A DNA stretch of 64,000 nucleotides from Dipetalonema caudispina (GCA_013365325.1 JABVXV010000072.1:62001-126000), one strand, 5' to 3'; numbered from the stretch's first letter, positions 36,076 through 50,105 are shown. The notes: generated by a model not told the origin, from the letters alone. Numbers and translations: made by a program.

Positions 36076-38370
36076 TTAAATTAAATTATAATAAGCTTTT
36101 TGGTAAATGCGTAAACCGAAGAAATCAGAAGCAGATTTTGGAAGAAGTTTCATCGCATTTGTTGCCCAACGATGTTTTACAACATGCCAACGCCACTGAA
36201 AAAAAAAAAAAGTTAATTTTTGTATCTTGACAATTTTTTTTCTTTGCCGAATTAAAATCAAATAATAAGTGAAATCATTTATTATTTTAATACTTAACAA
36301 AATAATTCCTGTAAATTGTAATCGTTAAATAAACAAATGAGAAATAAATAAACAAACTTTTCGGTTTATTTCATTTTTGCTTCTAATCTTTTGTATCTTA
36401 CTGTATCTTATTACTTAATTAATTAATATCTAATGCTGCAGTAATTTTCTGGTGAAACAAGTTATTTGACAAGCAAATTATTATTACCATTATTATTATT
36501 ATTATTATTACTATTATTATTATTATTATTATTACTATTATTATTACTATTGTTATTATTGTTATCTTAATAGAATATTAAGCTATTATTAATGAATGGA
36601 TTTATTAACCTTCGTGGAATATTTCGAGCATTCAGCGCATTTCTCTTCATATCCACATTCATTTTCATGATCAGTCAATTGCTTAATGTAACCAAACATT
36701 GAAAATTTCCTAAAATTTGTTTTCTAACTTTTCCCAACAAATAAATTTTCGTGGAAAAAATTCGCCAAATTTTAATTCTTTTAATTTGTCTCTATAATCT
36801 TTCTCAATTAAAAATTTTACCTCTGTTGTTTACATAACGAGAATTGTTGTTCATTTTCTTCACTAAAGCAAACCAATTGCGTACATTTCATTTCAGTAAG
36901 ATCATTGCAATAATGAACGGGAAATGTTATCGCCTATTATTGAAACATAATTACTTATTTGATTACTTACTCATTTATGATTTTTTTTTTTTTTGTTATT
37001 AATTATTTTATTAGTCATTTTCTTATGCACTTATTTATTAGCTTAATATTTTTTTTGTATATTATTCATTTATTTATTTAATTGTTTAACACTTTAAAGT
37101 AATTCATTATCTTGCTCACTGGCTGCTTTTTATTAAAAGCAAAAATTTCAATAAAATATTATTTTTTTTTCAAATAATTAATGAATTATTTCTTACTCGA
37201 GCATAGATTGCCGATTGGCACAATCTTGTTACATCGGGAAAAGATACCGGTAGTGTAGTGTTGTTATTATCAGTTGCTAGATCATCATGTACCGGATAAC
37301 AATAGCGTAAGTTACCGTTTTCATCCTTACTACCGTCACTTAATGTACCCTCCTCGTATCGTATTTGCCGACTAACCTGAAACCAATTTTTGAAAAATGT
37401 TCAAATATCATAAGTTTTAAGTTTTCTCTACTAACTCATTCTTGATTTTCATTTCATTAATTTAATTTATTGTCTTTTTTCAAAAAAAAAAAAAAAATTA
37501 CCTGTACTAATGCATAGCCATTATTATAGACAGCTACGCGAAGTATATTAACAATTTGATCACACGTCAAACGTCGTACGTCAACACCATTCACTTTCAG
37601 TATTTGATCACCTTTGTAGAGGATTTTTGACTGTAACACATGGAAAATGCCGAAAGCAAAAGGATTTTCACGTTGTAATCGAATATAACTGCTCCTGGAT
37701 GATAAGATAAAAATATTCGAAAGATAAAATGATATCATTTATTTCCATATAGTTTAGATAAAGTTACTCGATTCAAGCATAATTAATGTTAGCTTTCACT
37801 GTAAAAAAAACCAAAAATAATCTATCCTAGTCAAATTTTAGATCAATTTTTACACTTCAAAAATTTGCTTGTTTATTTTTTTACAAATATGTAATAGGAA
37901 AAAAGATCAAGGAAAGTGAAAAAGTAATTAGTAGTAGAACTAATTAATCGTTCACTATTTATTAGCATAGATTTTTAAGCTTTTCTGGATTCCAACCTAT
38001 TTTTATGCTTAATTTCTTTCTTATTGATTATCATGATATAATAGATATGTGAAGCTGAAAAAACGATAAATGATAAGGGAGAAAAAAAAAGGAAAGGAGA
38101 GAAGTATTATTCAGCAAAAATTCTTTTTTGTTTTTAATTTTAATTTTGATCATAAGCATCATGTAAGTTATTTATTTATTAGTAATTATTATTTAGTACC
38201 TGTTTTGATTTTTGATTCACATACTGTATGAAAACACCACGTGTCTTACTTCCGCCTAACCGGAAAGCTAACGCACCATTGATAGATTTATCCGGTTCTA
38301 GACGTATTTCCTTTTCCCATTTGTTTTCACATTCATCAAATTCATCAGCGAATAAATTTGCAATATTCAT
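36076..38370 (-). CDS. PDZ-domain protein with a cysteine-rich C-terminal tail
   Basis: Exons on minus: 38370-38225, 37694-37502, 37376-37197, 36933-36821, 36709-36610, 36195-36076, with phases 2,0,0,2,0. The product is 283 residues. Residues ~21-118 are a PDZ domain: ligand-binding loop ALAFRLGG (the usual GLGF written LAF), RGVFIQ, then GDQILKVNGVDVRRLTCDQI with the conserved GDxILxVNGxDV signature. The helix position that contacts the ligand is Cys (usually His). The tail has two cysteine clusters, C-x7-C-x4-C (HYCNDLTEMKC...) and C-x5-C-x2-C (CGYEEKCAEC), and a basic aromatic end (WRWHVVKHRW). PDZ domains bind C-terminal peptides in membrane-associated scaffolds. This tail is not one I recognise. 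An in-frame ATG at 38400 precedes a long A run and is less likely. The exon 1 donor is gtatgt. A later gtacta would break the frame. Confidence 0.88.
36484..36567. repeat. (ATT)n/(ACT)n microsatellite in an intron
   Basis: Imperfect ATT repeat with ACT interruptions, inside the last intron of the PDZ gene. Confidence 0.9.
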
Positions 38371-38420
38371 TTTTTTTTTTTTTTTTTTTTGTTCAATCAT
38401 TAATTAGCATTTATTATTAC

Positions 38421-38437
38421 ATACATGCTGCAAAAAT
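38421..38437 (-). promoter_or_regulatory. Candidate trans-splice acceptor upstream of the PDZ gene
   Basis: The minus-strand sequence ccatttttgcag precedes the leader of the PDZ gene. The leader has an in-frame TAA just before the ATG at 38400, so coding begins at 38400 or 38370 and no upstream coding exon can join through this acceptor. That fits spliced-leader addition or a 5' UTR intron. Confidence 0.35.
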
Positions 38438-40012
38438 GGTATCAAGTAATAGCGTTGTTATCAATTTAATAAACGAAATTTGAAATTCTCGCAAATATTT
38501 CTTTATAATCAATTATTACATTATATAATCAAAAATTTCACAAAAGCGTTTAATTTTTTTTCCCTTTTTATCACGTTACGTATACGTGAAATTTATTCAA
38601 TGTTAAATATTTCTTGAAAAACATTTTTATATATTATGTGTTAAGTTAACAAAACATATTATACTGAACTAAGAAAAAATCTTAGCATAATTAGTAAATT
38701 AGATTTAGCAAATTTTGTAATACATTGAAAAATATTTATATTTTGATATTGCATTTTACATAAATGTGATTCTTTTTGACAGTTCAAACGTATTTCCAAA
38801 AAAAAAAAAAAAAAACAATTTTTGGAGTTAAATCTATGCTATTATAAAAAAAAAAAAAACAAGGCTAACATTGGGTAAGTTAACTTTATTCAAAAATATC
38901 AAATTAGAATGCAATTTCTTGCTTCAAAAAATTACATTACATAAAACATAGATTATCGAGAAATGTATAAATTATCATAGTAAATAATCGTTATCTAATT
39001 TGAACTCCTTATAAGTTAAATTTAAAATCAAAAAATTAGATTCTTTGTTTTATTAGAACATCTACATTAAATTTGAAATTAAAAATTGTACAATTATTTC
39101 ATAATTCCAATTTCCAACTTGAATTTGAAATCAGAAAAGTGTGTAGAATCTTTCCCCAGCTTGAACTTTTTCTAAATTAATTCTGTAATTAAAAAAGCAA
39201 ATCCTTTGTAAAATCTAAATTTGAAGTCAGAAAAAATATGTAAAAGAGAAATAATATAATAAAAACTACGATTAGAAAATGATATCAATGTAATCATATC
39301 ATAAGAAAAGTATTACGAGAAAAGGAAAAAAAAAAGCTTTAGCTTTGACTTATGTCAACTAGTAAATAATGTAAATCATCCTTTGACTTTGCAGCAATTA
39401 CGAAAAGCTCCATGGGAACGAATGATCTGTAGCCAAGAAAAAAAAGAAGGCAAATATAATGTGTAGCCAAGAAAAAAAAAAGAAAGAAGCAAATATATGA
39501 TGAAAAAGTATGAATTCATTTATTATTTCACCATTATTCAATAAAATAAAATCAATTGGAAATATATTATATTAAACTCAAAAAGGAAAAAAAAAATTTT
39601 TAAACAAATTATTCAGAAATAAAAACTTTTGATAAAATTTATTCTTATCAACAAAAAATTTTTCTATCAGCAATATATTTTATCGAAAATTTTCATTGTG
39701 AAAATGCAAAATAATAATTAAATGTTAGTGTTAATGATGATAGAAAGATTAATTGCTACTAGTTCAAAAATTTTTAAATTATCTAAAAGTTATCAACCAA
39801 CTTGTTTACTATTTGTCATTTCCAATGATTGAATGAATTAACGAATGGAATGAAATAAAAAAATCAGTCTCATGAAGGAGGAAAATTAAATGATGTATGA
39901 GGTGATAATCAACAGATTAGTTTGCGATAATATCAAAATATTATTTGTTGAAATTAAAAACATCTACTTTTTCATTTTTTAAACACAAAGATTACTGTTT
40001 AAGAATTACAAA

Positions 40013-40265
40013 AAATAATTTAAATTAAAATTAACCTTAAATTACACTAATTAATGCATACGATTATTACAAATTTTTAATGTTTACAATGCAAAATTGG
40101 ACAAAATAATTAAATCAAAATTAATTTTAAGTTGCGCCCATAAATGCATACAATTATTGTGAATATTTAATATTAACTATGCAAAATTAAGCGAAATAAT
40201 TTAAATTAAAGTTAATTGGAAATTAAGATAATAAATATGTACAATTGTAACGAATTTTTAATTCG
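40013..40265. repeat. Three diverged tandem copies of a ~91-bp unit
   Basis: taatttaaattaaaattaa, taattaaatcaaaattaat and taatttaaattaaagttaa recur at about 40016, 40107 and 40197. Each is followed by a taaatgcatacaattatt-like and a caaaatt block. Confidence 0.65.
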
Positions 40266-43200
40266 CAAAAGATTTAGTTAAAAAAAAATTTACAGATATT
40301 ATCATATATGTCATTAACATTTTTGGAAAATATTTGAATCTAATTCCTTATGTTTAGAACACAGAATTGGAATTAGAAAAACGTTTCCATTTTTTTTTTT
40401 TCTTTTTCATGAAGTAAAAGCTTTCAGTGTATTCAAAAGTATTAAATTAACTTTTTTCTATTTTCTTTTTTTGCACAGTGGCAAATTGATTTCATCAAAA
40501 ATTTTGCTATGAAAATAAAAAATTCGTTGCTAAAAATTTTGTTATTTTGTAATAAATAGAAAAATTTTTTCGAAAAAAAGGACGAAAATTTTCAAGTTGG
40601 AAGTTTTCGGAATACATAAAATATTTCAATTACTGTTTACCATTATCTGCAAGAATTTCGTTGATGAATGATACATCCAAGCAATTATTATCAATAATTA
40701 TTTATGTTAATTAATTCACGATGGTAATGAATTAATATTCTAAATTCAAGAAAAAATCAGTGCTCTTTTCCATAACATTTCATTCTTTTTGTTAAATAGC
40801 ATGAATTTAAATGAAAAGCTATCCATTTCTGCTTTAAATCTTTCACTATTTTTCAAGCTCCATTTCACTTATTGACTGTAAAATTGAAACTGAGAAATTT
40901 GAAAAAAATCTTACGTCATCTTTCAAAACCATTTTATTTTATCCAATGGTTAATGAGACTGATAAAACAACCACGAAAATGTTTGAACGAAAAAAATTTC
41001 TTATTCTTTCCTTTTATTCGTTTAGTTCTTGCACAAATGAAATTTAAACATGGAAAAAATTATATTCAAAAAATAAGAGAAAATAATGTTAAAACGAAAA
41101 AAAAAAAACAAAAAATGAACAAAAATGATCTACTTGAATCTTATGAATTCTGTAAAAGGCAAGAAAAAATTTAAAATTCAACAAGGAATTTCAGAAAAAT
41201 AAAATAAGAAAGAAAAAATAAAAAGTAAAAGTATCTGAAAGACGAACATATCATCTAGCCTCAAACAAATGTGAAATGAAATAGGCTTTAGAAATATTTT
41301 TTTAAAAAAAATGCGACATATTTAAAGTATTTAACATTAGCATTTCTTTTAGTTTGATATAAATTGCCCAATTTACTTCCAAAATTGTTCCTAAAAAAAG
41401 AAGAAATAGTTATAATAAATAAAAATAGAATAATTATGTATTTTTAGGCCATTTTCAGTTTTTTTTTTTGATTTTTTAACAATATGACAAATTTTTAAAT
41501 GGTTAAATGCAATTTAAAAATTCATTCGTAAAATTTAAGAATTCGTTCATAAAATTTAAAAGTTCATTTTGCAAAACTTAACAACTCATTTACAAAATTT
41601 AAAAGCTAACTTAGGAAATTGGCAGAATTCATTTTTAACATCATCACATATCACTGCTTTGATATTTGTCCTTCATCCATGTGACACAATTCTGTGTATT
41701 CGTTTGTCTCATTTCCTCTCTTTCCTTTATTTTTTGTTGAGTATCGATGGGAAATTTTTTTTTTTTTTGGAAATTTGAAAATTAAATTTTCAGAATTGCT
41801 ACCAAATAAAAACCAATACAACTTCATTCTTTCTTTTTCCATTCCTCTTTTCAATTCCAAAATTTTCTACTGTTAAAATGCTATTAAAGTTTTACTTTTC
41901 TCTACCAAATGCTTTGGCTAATTTATAAATTGAACCTCTGCACATTTGTAAACTAAATCTGAAATTTCCAAAATTTCAACAGTCTGTGCCTAAAATTACA
42001 TTTCAACGAAAGAAAAAAAATTATGATGATTATGGAAAGGAGAGAAGAAAAGTGATAAAATAAATCAAACTATAAAGCGATCGTTGAAAATCGAATAGTT
42101 ATAACATAGAAATGAAATTAAAAATGAAAAATTTCAACTGTTGTAAAGTGCTATTGTAACTATTTTCAATAAATTATTGGCTAATCATTAAAAATGATAA
42201 TTGAAAGCATTTCTAAGCATTTAGAAAAGAATATGAAAAAAAAAAAAGTGGAAAAGTATTGATTTTTAACTATTATACATTCTTATTCATTGCAATTAAA
42301 TTATCTAAAAAGACAGCGAATACTTTTTTTTTCTTTTTTTTGCAAAAACAAATAAAATAAATTGAAAAAAAAAATAGTGTGAGAGTGAATTAAAAATAAA
42401 TTGATTATTTAAAAATCAATCAATAATTGCATCCTAATGTATTATTCACCTTTGGAAAAAAACATCTTGATTTCTTTTTTTTTTTTTTTTTTTTTTTACA
42501 ACGATATAGAATATTTTATTTACAAAAAATAAAAATTTTTTAAATCGATTTAAAAAAAAGGAAAAGACAGAAAATGAATTATTTATAAGTTAACAAATAT
42601 CGATTCAGTTTAAATATTGATTTCCGCTTTTTTATTACTACTATTACAAAAAAAAAAAGAGAAAGAAATATTTATTTTGATTAGAAAAATTATTGCTACT
42701 ATTAGCTTAAAATCATTCTATTTGGTTAACTAAATATCTTACTTAGTTTAGCATAACTTCAGCTAACCATTCATTCCTATTATTTTCTCTTCTGATGCAT
42801 TGGTGTTAATGATGATTGTAATCCATCATCTTTTGCTATCTACTCGTCGGATCATATTTATGTCTAATTTTTCCAGGCTATTTTCAATATCACATGATAG
42901 ACAAGTGGAAAATAGATGAAAATAAATATACACAAATAGATGAAATTGGAAAAAAAAAAACTTGGCTTGATTAACATTTGATTTAATCAATCTAGAGTAT
43001 GAATTTTAAAACGTTTCTAAATTATTCTTTAATGTTAAATCGTATAAATTTTATGAAATAGACTGATTAGTACGAAATGAAACAAAATTTAGTTTTTCGA
43101 AAAAACTTGCAGTTGCATTATTGTTTTAAGGTTACAAAAACTTATGGATAGTTTTGTTAAAAATGCAACAATTAAACAATAATCGTAAATACTAAGTGTA

Positions 43201-44094
43201 TATAGTTGTCTGTAATTCGAAATAGGGATGACAATTTTAATTCAGTAATCTCCCTTCACAGATTTCAGCAGCAAAAAAAAAAAAAAAAAATAATAAAATG
43301 TCAAAAGAAACTAAATGTTATTAGTAATTGAAATTCGGTTTTAATAGTTTTATTGCATATTGCTTGATAAAATATTGTTAAAATTTTATTCCAAATTATA
43401 ACTGATTTGCTAAAATATTTGTTGAAATTTCAAACAAAATTATTAAAGCAAAAAAAAACGAAAAAGATGGAGTATTTGATTTTATAAATACATATATACT
43501 TGCATATATGCATAAAAAGAAGTAGAAAAAGCTTTCTACAAAAATTATTTTTCCAACGAATTGACCCTCTTTCTGAATTGATTTTTTCTCGCCAATTTCG
43601 TTTCAAAAATGACAGAAAAATAGTAAAATGATTGATAATTTTTGTTATATAACAGAAAAAATGTTAGCAAACTATTCTCAAACGTATTCGAATGAATAAA
43701 TTGTTGTTGCTGTTGTTGTTACTGCTATTATTGTTATTGTTATTGCTCTTTCTTTCTTTCTTTTTTTTTTTCCTTCTTTTTCCTTTTCATCCTCTATCTT
43801 TTAGAAGAAGTAAACAAATCAAAATTTTGGAAGCAATAAAAGGACATAAATTTGATAGATTATTTAACTTTACTTTTCATACTTTCTCCAAATAGCTGCC
43901 TTTCTTGTTTTTCTCATTTTTCGTTTTTGTTAATGTTCGCTTAAAAAACGAAACTTTTTATAATGCATCCTTTTTTTTTATCTGCCACAAGACAAAATGC
44001 GTTAAGTAATTAAAAATCAAAAATTTTCAACAGCATTTGGAAATCTGTTAAAGATAATATTTCTAAAATGGACTTAATACTGTTATGAAATGAA

Positions 44095-44350
44095 TTCGAA
44101 ATGGCAGGGTTGTGAAACTAATCATGTTAAAAGTATAATAGTATCTTTGACTAGTTTTAACTAAAATGAAACTACGGAACTGAATGAATCAGAAATGATT
44201 GAATTGTAAAATTAACTGCAACATAAAGCGCTATATTTGGTTGGTCACAATTAAAATTAAACTGCAGAATGAATGAATTCAGGTTGACTGCAGTGAAAGG
44301 ATAATGAAATCTTCGGTCAGTTTTAAATAAAATTAAATTTTAGAATTGCT
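44095..44350. repeat. Diverged tandem copies of a ~90-100-bp unit
   Basis: Units share ttgactagttttaactaaaa / ttggtcacaattaaaattaa / tcggtcagttttaaataaaa followed by a gaactgaatgaat-like block. Three copies are recognisable. Confidence 0.55.
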
Positions 44351-45924
44351 AAAAAAAACTAATATTACTATAATATTAATAATATTGCAGTATTAAGAAA
44401 GAATGAATCATAAAGATTCGATTTTTATGAAAGATTTTTCAACATCATTTGATACAATAAATAATTTAAGATATCTGAAAAAAAAAATTGTAAAAAGTCA
44501 TCAAAAAAGAGCTACAAATTTCAAATTATATTACATGCTAATAATGATTTTCATTCACAAATAATAAGAAATGATAATAATAATAACAATACATACAACA
44601 AGAATAAGTGACAGTAATAATAGTAATGTCGAAAATTCAATTAAGTTATTCAGATTTCACGGTAGTTTAGTTTTCTCCATCGTTTTTTGTTGTCTTCTTT
44701 CATAACTGAAAGAAAAGAACAAAAAAAAAAAAACTTAAAAGATTTTTAAAAAATTCGAAATATTTAAATGTATATTTGAAACATTCAATATTTCAAACCG
44801 TGACGTTTTCGATTAGATGGTAGTTTACCTGTGGAAGATTGTAAAGAATAAAAATGTTTTTGTCTATTTCAAAATATATCGGAAGTTCAAGCATTAATTA
44901 ATTAATGTAACAAGAGAAGAATATAATTGTTCATTTTAGGAAAAGATACAAATAGATTGTTGACTTGGTTATGAAAAAGTAAGCAATTATTCCTGAGCAT
45001 AAATAATGTTCGTAATTCTGATATCACATTTTTTTCACATTTAAAATTAACAATAATTAATTTATTGGAAAGTGAAAGTTGGAGATGATATTTAAGTCTG
45101 GGACATTTGCATTTTATATATGTCTAATTATAAATAGCAAATAGACTTTTTATTCACTGCTTTTATGCTTAAGCATTTTATTTATTTGTGTATGCAAATT
45201 GCATTAAGTTTACATAATATGAGTTCTTTAAGGAATAAATGAACAGAGTTACAAAGTTTTATTTTTTTGCAATTTTATTTGAATTACTGTCAAAAGACCA
45301 CTTAATCGGAAAAAAATTTGAAAAACAATGGAAATTATGAATTTCAAACTTTAATATTTAAATTAATCAATTTATTATTCATAAAAACGGATCAATTGAT
45401 ATATCTTTGTGGTGGAAAATTAACAACGACTAAACTGTTGATAAATCAAGATAGAATATATGTAGGGAGATTTCAAAAAACAAGCCAAGAAAATAATCTT
45501 GGTTGAAGACTAAGAAAAGCCAAGACAAGGTTCGAAAATTTCAAAAACATACCAAGAAAATATTGTTGTGAACTTGATAGGGCAAACAGTTCGATACATT
45601 AATACCATATCTGTTTTGTTATAGTATCATTACCGTATAAAAATTACTGGTTAATATATTTTGTAATTAGTAATTTTGTATTCTATTCTTAGCAATAATA
45701 ATAAATAATTAATTGCTGTTTTTTAAAAGAGTTATCGTTTTCTTTTTTTTTTTTTCTCACTTTTTTATATATTTACTAATTGTTACTGTTGACATTTTTA
45801 ACCATAAATTAATAATTGACTTTCTATTACGGTAATGTAATCGTTGCATTTTTTATTGTCTTAATTTTTATATGCTTATCTCATCAAGCGTATCTTTGCA
45901 TTTTTTTTTTCATGTAAACATCCT

Positions 45925-46136
45925 ACTTGCACGTATGCTATTTGCATGAAAAAATGCTGCTTATCATGTAAGTATGTTTTGTTTGCACGTAAATGTGCTA
46001 TTTGCACGTAAATATGCTATTTGCACGTAAATATGCTATTTGCACGTAAATATGCTATTTGCACGTAAATATGCTATTTGCACGTAAATATGCTATTTGC
46101 ACGTAAACGTGATATTTGCACGTAAATATGCTATTT
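45925..46136. repeat. 19-bp tandem array, about 8-9 copies
   Basis: The unit tatgctatttgcacgtaaa is nearly perfect from about 45982 to 46136, with more diverged units to the left. The copies from 46001 to 46110 are essentially identical. The unit is out of codon register, so on minus it reads as a 19-residue periodic peptide, which I take as an artefact. Confidence 0.93.
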
Positions 46137-49100
46137 TTTCTTGTAAATAAATTATTTGTAAAAAGTTTTCGATACGAAATGCTGCTCATTTTATTTTTTG
46201 TTGAATGAGAAAGAAATTCGCAACGGTTGAATTTGATGTGTCGCGTAGATTTGCTTTTACCCATTTTCTCTCTATCTTCGGATGAAATATTTTCCATCTG
46301 TAGTCTTTTATAGTATATCGTTAGGTAATTTTGTGCTAAAATTTGCTAATAATTATAACTATCATAAATGGTATTATGCATTCTTACAACAAACTCTGAA
46401 CTAAATTAAAAGGAGAAGAGAAAAAATGAATTAGCAACAGGTAATCCATTTGTATTTATTTATTTATTACTTACATATTTTAGCATAAAATATAAAATGT
46501 TCATTTTGAAAAAAATTTTTTTTTGTAATAGAATCATTATCATTTAATTTAATTTTTTGAAATTAAAACGTTGAAAAATGCTGTGTTAGAAAATAAATGC
46601 TGAAAAAGAATAATGTACAACTAAGTGAAAATTGCTAAATGTGTTAACTGCTTAGTTATTAACTAGTTAGTTAATTAAAACTCAAATATATCCCAACTTA
46701 TCAATGAAATATAAACCTATATTTAATATAAAACGATAATATTGAGAAGTTCACAAAATGAAAATTGTACTTGACCTGATAATTTTCAAAATTCCTTTTC
46801 TTACTACTACTTATTACTTAACTTGACACTTAAAATACCTATCATCTATCAAGTAATTAAATATTACCACATGTAATTCATCTTAGTAGATATATATATA
46901 TATATATGACAAAATTAGCAACTACTGAATAAATTACCATTTAAAAGATTGTTTTAAGACGAAAAATTCCATATTTTCATATTATTGTAAATAAGTATAA
47001 TATTAACAATTCATTTGTTTTATCTTTTTTACACCTTTGCATTCCACAATTTAATCCTGTAATTTTATGCCAATGAAAAAGTTCAATCACTTTTTTCTAA
47101 ATCTCACTTCTTTAACGTCCATATACATTGATAAATTTGATAGTGAAAAATTGAACTGATAGAACAATCAATAAGGAAGTAATAAGTTTCCAAGTGTTTT
47201 AATTAGCTCAATTGATAATAACAATGGTGATAACATCAGATAAACAGATTGCAAAGAAAAAAGCAAGCAAAATAAATTGGAAAATCCTAAAAAATTGAAG
47301 TTGTTTTCTATTTGTTATTTATAATAATTGATCGAAAAGATGCAGAACGTATTCAAGTTTTATTTAATAAAATGATGTAATTTTTGTTTTTGTTTGTTTT
47401 TAAAACTTAGTAAGAAATCCTAATCTCGCAAGTTTTTCGAAATTAAAATTTAATAAAATTTAACAAAAAAGAAGGAGAAAAAAAAACGAACATATATGTA
47501 TGTGTACGGCCCGCTTACGATGAATGATATGAACAAAAAATATTGAGCTAAATTGTTCATTTTCATCAATTTTGCTAAGAGTGCACATTTAAGGCCAACA
47601 GATGCTTCAACAACAACTGGGCATATATTGTCAAAAATATATGGAACTAACAAATGATTTGCACATAATGTTCCTTTTGCTTCTTTTTTATTTATACAAT
47701 TAGTCTAAAGTTGATACCTTTGGAAAAATAAACATAAAATAAAATATAATTAGCTTATAATTCGTTTTTTTTTTTTTAAATTAGTTTTTTTTAAATTTTT
47801 TCTTTAAAAAAATAATGTAATTCGCCTTTTTTTTTGTTTTACAATTAAAATTAATTCATAGCTAATATTTTTCCATACAATTTTCCCTAATACAATTGCA
47901 ATGAATAAATTTCAGTTTTTTTTCTAAATTCAATAACTTTAAAGGAATCAAATATAAAATTGCTAATTATAGAAATTTATTTATATGTATTTTTTCCATT
48001 GTTATGATTAGTCTAAGATTAATAATATTTGTATCTTTTTAATCCAAATTTTGTTAAAATGATACAAAATCATTGGATTTTGGGTTCATTTTTTAATGCA
48101 ATAATTTCCGAAGAAAAAACTTTTTAAACTGTTGGTCAAATCAGAAAATGATACCACTTGTTGAGAAATGAATATTTTAGTTTCGGGATAATGTGAAATA
48201 ATGGTGTTACTCAAATTTGTCGTTTCTCGTTGACTGAGAATGGAATTTTTCTGTCAATTGATTTGACCTTAATCAAAAATTATCCTTTAAATTGTCTTTT
48301 ATATTATGACGCAAAATATTTTGAGATTAACTTTTGCTATTTCATGCATGATTTTTAAAATTGCTAAGAGGAAAATGATTGAGGAAAGATGCCACTACAT
48401 TTTAATTTTTCAAAGTTTGCTTTTATCAACGAGAAATATTGTAAATTTGAAAATGTCAAAAATTTAACTCATGAATTTGTTATTCTGTATCACATGAACA
48501 AAGAAAATATGTTCCAATTTTTTTTTTTCAGTAATAATAAATAGAATTTATACTTCCAGTTATAAACATTTGTCCCTTTCTTTTTTTCTTTTCCATGCCA
48601 TATGTTATCATTTTTTATCAAGAAATTGACTTATCAAATTTTACAAAAATACGATTTGAAAAATTTATTATATGACATAATTTCAACAATCCCCAGTAAT
48701 GAGATTTTTGTAAATGAAGAAGTGAATTTGAAAAAAAGAGGAAATCTTTATATTTTTATATAAATATGCTACAATTTCAGAAGTAAGCGAAATGGTAATA
48801 GCGATAGTTACATTAGGCATTAATTCATTTATTTTTGCATATGCATCTGTTTGTGCATTAAAATAATTTTATGATTTCTACAAATTAAAAATTACATGTG
48901 AATATATTTGAGTAAGAAATGGAAATTTGCGTACATACCTGCTGAATTTTGTAAATAACCTATAGTAGAAAAAAGGGAAAAGTTTTCAGTTTTATGAAAC
49001 TGATAAGAACAAACGATTTTCTAGACAGCATTTTGATATTCTAAATGCAATTTATATACATTTGGGCTTTAATTTTTTCTAGATAATTAGTACTCGAGAA

Positions 49101-49959
49101 AATAATTCAGAAAATAAACATTGAACTCCGAACTAAGCATTAAACATAGTGAATAATTGTAAACAGCATGAGATAAGCAGTTTAATTAAGTAGTAGACTT
49201 TAAACAAAAGTATGAAAACTTCAAATACTACGAAAATTTTAAACGAAATTTGAAACTATTTCCATGGAACATTTTTATGGGATGAAGAATTTTGGTAATT
49301 CTGTTGGATGACAAAAAATGAGCACCCATTTTGTTTTATTTCATCTTGTAAACAGAAGTGGTTGCTGTACAGAAATGTGTCTATCTCGAAAATTGATTAA
49401 TTTATATTAAAGTTCTCTAATTTCATTTTCAATTTTTGGTCAATGCTTTATCATCCATAGCTGATTCATTGTCGAGGACTTATCCTGATGAACCATTCTA
49501 GGCTCATCATACACTTTATGATTTAGCTCAGTTTTTTACCAGCAGCCTATAAGTAGACGGACTTCTGAAGTTCTTCAGTTGAAAAATTTCCGAAGCCAAT
49601 TTTAAGTAATTGAACACGTTAAGTTGATTGCTTATTTGATTGGGACAGTTTTCATTCCAATTAAATACATTAAATTGGTCAGTTCGAATCTTAAAATCAC
49701 CATTTAAAAGTTCATGTAATTCTCTTTATTTATTTATTTTTCCTAGATTTTTTATAAAATTTTTGTTCATTTATTTTCTGTTTCAATTTGCTTTATGTAT
49801 TCCCTTTGTCTTTTTGTTGCAATTTTTATTTTTATCTTTGTTTTAATTCCTGTTTTCATCATTTCAATTTCAATTTACACTTCCATCAAATCTTAATTTG
49901 CATATCATTTTTAGTTACTTCATTACATGCATAATTTTATATGTGGAATGCAGCAACAA

Positions 49960-50105
49960 CTAATACGTTAGAATACTATGACAATTAATTATACAGTCGA
50001 ATACGCAGTAACCAGTCATATGGTAGAATACGATAATGCCAATTTGCTAATTCATATGGTCAAATGCAATAATATTTGCACGGTAGAATAATGCGATACT
50101 TGTAC
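49960..50105. repeat. Degenerate ~40-bp tandem repeat
   Basis: Recurring catatggtagaatacgataa, catatggtcaaatgcaataa and cacggtagaataatgcgata motifs spaced about 40-50 bases apart. Confidence 0.5.

Noticed and set aside
40872..41174. 100-residue basic open frame
   Set aside because: Its opening codon is TTG rather than ATG, the second half is Lys/Asn from A-rich DNA, and there are no splice sites or family resemblance.
45520..45550. ggttcgaaaa, similar to a tRNA T-loop
   Set aside because: No acceptor stem, D-arm or anticodon arm can be folded around it. No tRNA or rRNA gene was found in the window.
46055..46297. 80-residue minus-strand frame with repeated IFTCK/YVQIAYLRANS
   Set aside because: The repeats come from the 19-bp array read across frames. 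The remainder has no splice or domain support.
49440..49610. Stretch that on first reading recalled the PYSPDLAPSDY end of mariner transposases
   Set aside because: Only YDLA and a few residues align, with stops in the frame and no catalytic DDD/E region or terminal inverted repeats nearby. A minus-strand open frame here is equally likely to be chance.
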